From Pseudomonas hunanensis (GTDB lineage Bacteria; Pseudomonadota; Gammaproteobacteria; Pseudomonadales; Pseudomonadaceae), in contig NZ_QJRC01000060.1 of assembly GCF_013393325.1 (NCBI RefSeq), positions 1 through 64,000 on the forward strand: a DNA stretch of 64,000 bases, given 5' to 3'. This document shows, piece by piece, positions 63,171-64,000 of the stretch. Position 1 is the stretch's first letter, and every line of letters begins with the position of its first letter. A model generated the notes under the pieces. It had not been told where the DNA came from, searched no databases, and was given only the letters and a program-made list of their open reading frames with translations. Both the position numbers and the translations under genes were made by a program.

Positions 63171-64000
63171 ATGCCCGCCCTCGATCACCCCCTGATAGAC
63201 CAGTTTCTCGACGCCCTGTGGCTTGAAAAAGGCCTGTCCGACAACACCCGAGTGTCCTACCGCAGTGACCTGGCCTTGTTCAATGGCTGGCTGCAGGAGC
63301 AGGCAGTGTCGCTGCCGGATGCCGGCCGCGAGCTGATCCTCGATCACCTGGCCTGGCGCCTCGACCAAGGCTACAAGCCGCGCTCCACGGCGCGCTTCCT
63401 GTCCGGCCTGCGTGGTTTTTTCCGCTACCTGCTGCGGGAAAGGCTGGTGGCCATCGACCCGACCTTGCAGGTCGACATGCCACAACTGGGCAAACCACTG
63501 CCCAAGTCACTCTCCGAAGCCGATGTCGAAGCCCTGCTGCAGGCACCGGACCTGGGCGAAGCCATCGGCCAGCGCGACCGTGCCATGCTCGAAGTGCTCT
63601 ATGCCTGCGGCCTGCGCGTCACCGAGCTGGTCAGCCTGACCCTCGACCAGGTCAACCTGCGCCAGGGTGTGCTGCGGGTAATGGGCAAGGGCAGCAAGGA
63701 GCGCCTGGTGCCCATGGGTGAAGAGGCGGTGGTGTGGCTGGAACGCTACCAGCGCGATGGCCGCGCCGAACTGCTCAACGGCCGCCCCAGCGACGTGCTG
63801 TTCCCCAGCCTGAGAGGCGAGCAGATGACTCGCCAGACCTTCTGGCACCGCATCAAGCATCATGCCCGGGTTGCTGGCATCGACAAGCCGCTGTCGCCGC
63901 ACACCTTGCGGCATGCCTTCGCCACCCACCTGCTCAACCACGGTGCCGACTTGCGTGTGGTGCAGATGCTGCTGGGCCACAGCGACCTGTCGACCACGCA
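63171..64000 (+). CDS. xerD: Site-specific tyrosine recombinase XerD (3' end cut by window)
   Basis: 277 codons visible of about 298; the window ends before the catalytic Tyr (about 279). Visible catalytic residues are Arg149 (CGLRVTEL), Lys173 (GKGSKERLVP), His244 and Arg247 (SPHTLRHAFATH) and His270 (LLGHSDL). The N-terminal SAM-like domain is FLDALWLEKGLSDNTRVSYR (about 12-31). XerD with XerC resolves chromosome dimers at dif. ATG 63171; the gene diverges from the antiporter. Confidence 0.95.
   Translation, partial: MPALDHPLIDQFLDALWLEKGLSDNTRVSYRSDLALFNGWLQEQAVSLPDAGRELILDHLAWRLDQGYKPRSTARFLSGLRGFFRYLLRERLVAIDPTLQVDMPQLGKPLPKSLSEADVEALLQAPDLGEAIGQRDRAMLEVLYACGLRVTELVSLTLDQVNLRQGVLRVMGKGSKERLVPMGEEAVVWLERYQRDGRAELLNGRPSDVLFPSLRGEQMTRQTFWHRIKHHARVAGIDKPLSPHTLRHAFATHLLNHGADLRVVQMLLGHSDLSTT

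Overview
The window is chromosomal DNA of a fluorescent pseudomonad, most likely of the Pseudomonas putida group. This rests on high GC content, near-identity (from memory) of many products to P. putida proteins (GtsBCD, HexR, Zwf, Pgl, Eda, LeuA, XseA, GuaB, GuaA, MltF, PurL), the gene order gts-oprB-hexR/zwf-pgl-eda-leuA, and P. putida-type REP palindromes with a TCGCGGG core. I see no prophage, insertion sequence, CRISPR array, rRNA or tRNA gene.

Layout. 1-9.3 kb: glucose uptake and the Entner-Doudoroff entry. It holds the inner-membrane glucose ABC transporter gtsBCD (gtsA lies off the left edge), porin oprB, a hexose-6-phosphate mutarotase, repressor hexR, and the divergent zwf-pgl-eda operon with a HexR-type operator. 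9.4-16.1 kb: leuA with an apparent leucine-rich leader peptide, an M23 peptidase, xseA, a LysR regulator divergent from a TauE-type transporter, and a zinc-ribbon protein. 16.1-27.3 kb: purine and housekeeping genes guaB-guaA, a Tat-exported multicopper oxidase, tadA, mltF, purL and a small YqfO-like protein.

27.3-42.5 kb is the most distinctive part, an apparently self-contained two-step export island. It holds a tatABC set, a type II secretion (Xcp-type) gene set gspK plus gspC-D-E-F-G-H-I-J-L-M-N, a PhoX phosphatase with a twin-arginine signal, and a SoxB/5'-nucleotidase-like lipoprotein in which the metal-binding histidines look lost. Pho-box-like repeats with exact 11-bp phasing lie before both the gsp operon and tatA. 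This suggests that folded phosphatase export (Tat to periplasm, T2SS to outside) is controlled together by phosphate starvation.

42.5-48.8 kb: a two-partner secretion pair (tpsB/tpsA, like hlpBA of KT2440) convergent with the gsp operon. From memory, the KT2440 counterparts of the two blocks have widely separated locus tags (about PP_1055 and PP_1449), so this junction may mark a rearrangement between strains. 48.9-64 kb is conserved chromosome: an L,D-transpeptidase, two Nudix hydrolases, gamma-carbonic anhydrase, a DUF1289 protein, a VUT/YhhQ-like membrane protein, purT, an MFS transporter, a CorC-like protein, a cytochrome c assembly-type protein, ffh, the rpsP-rimM-trmD-rplS operon, a thioesterase, a CPA1 antiporter, and xerD cut by the right edge.

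Starts were chosen by ribosome-binding site, overlap with the upstream gene and remembered family N-termini. No database search was possible, so identities are from recognition of motifs and families.
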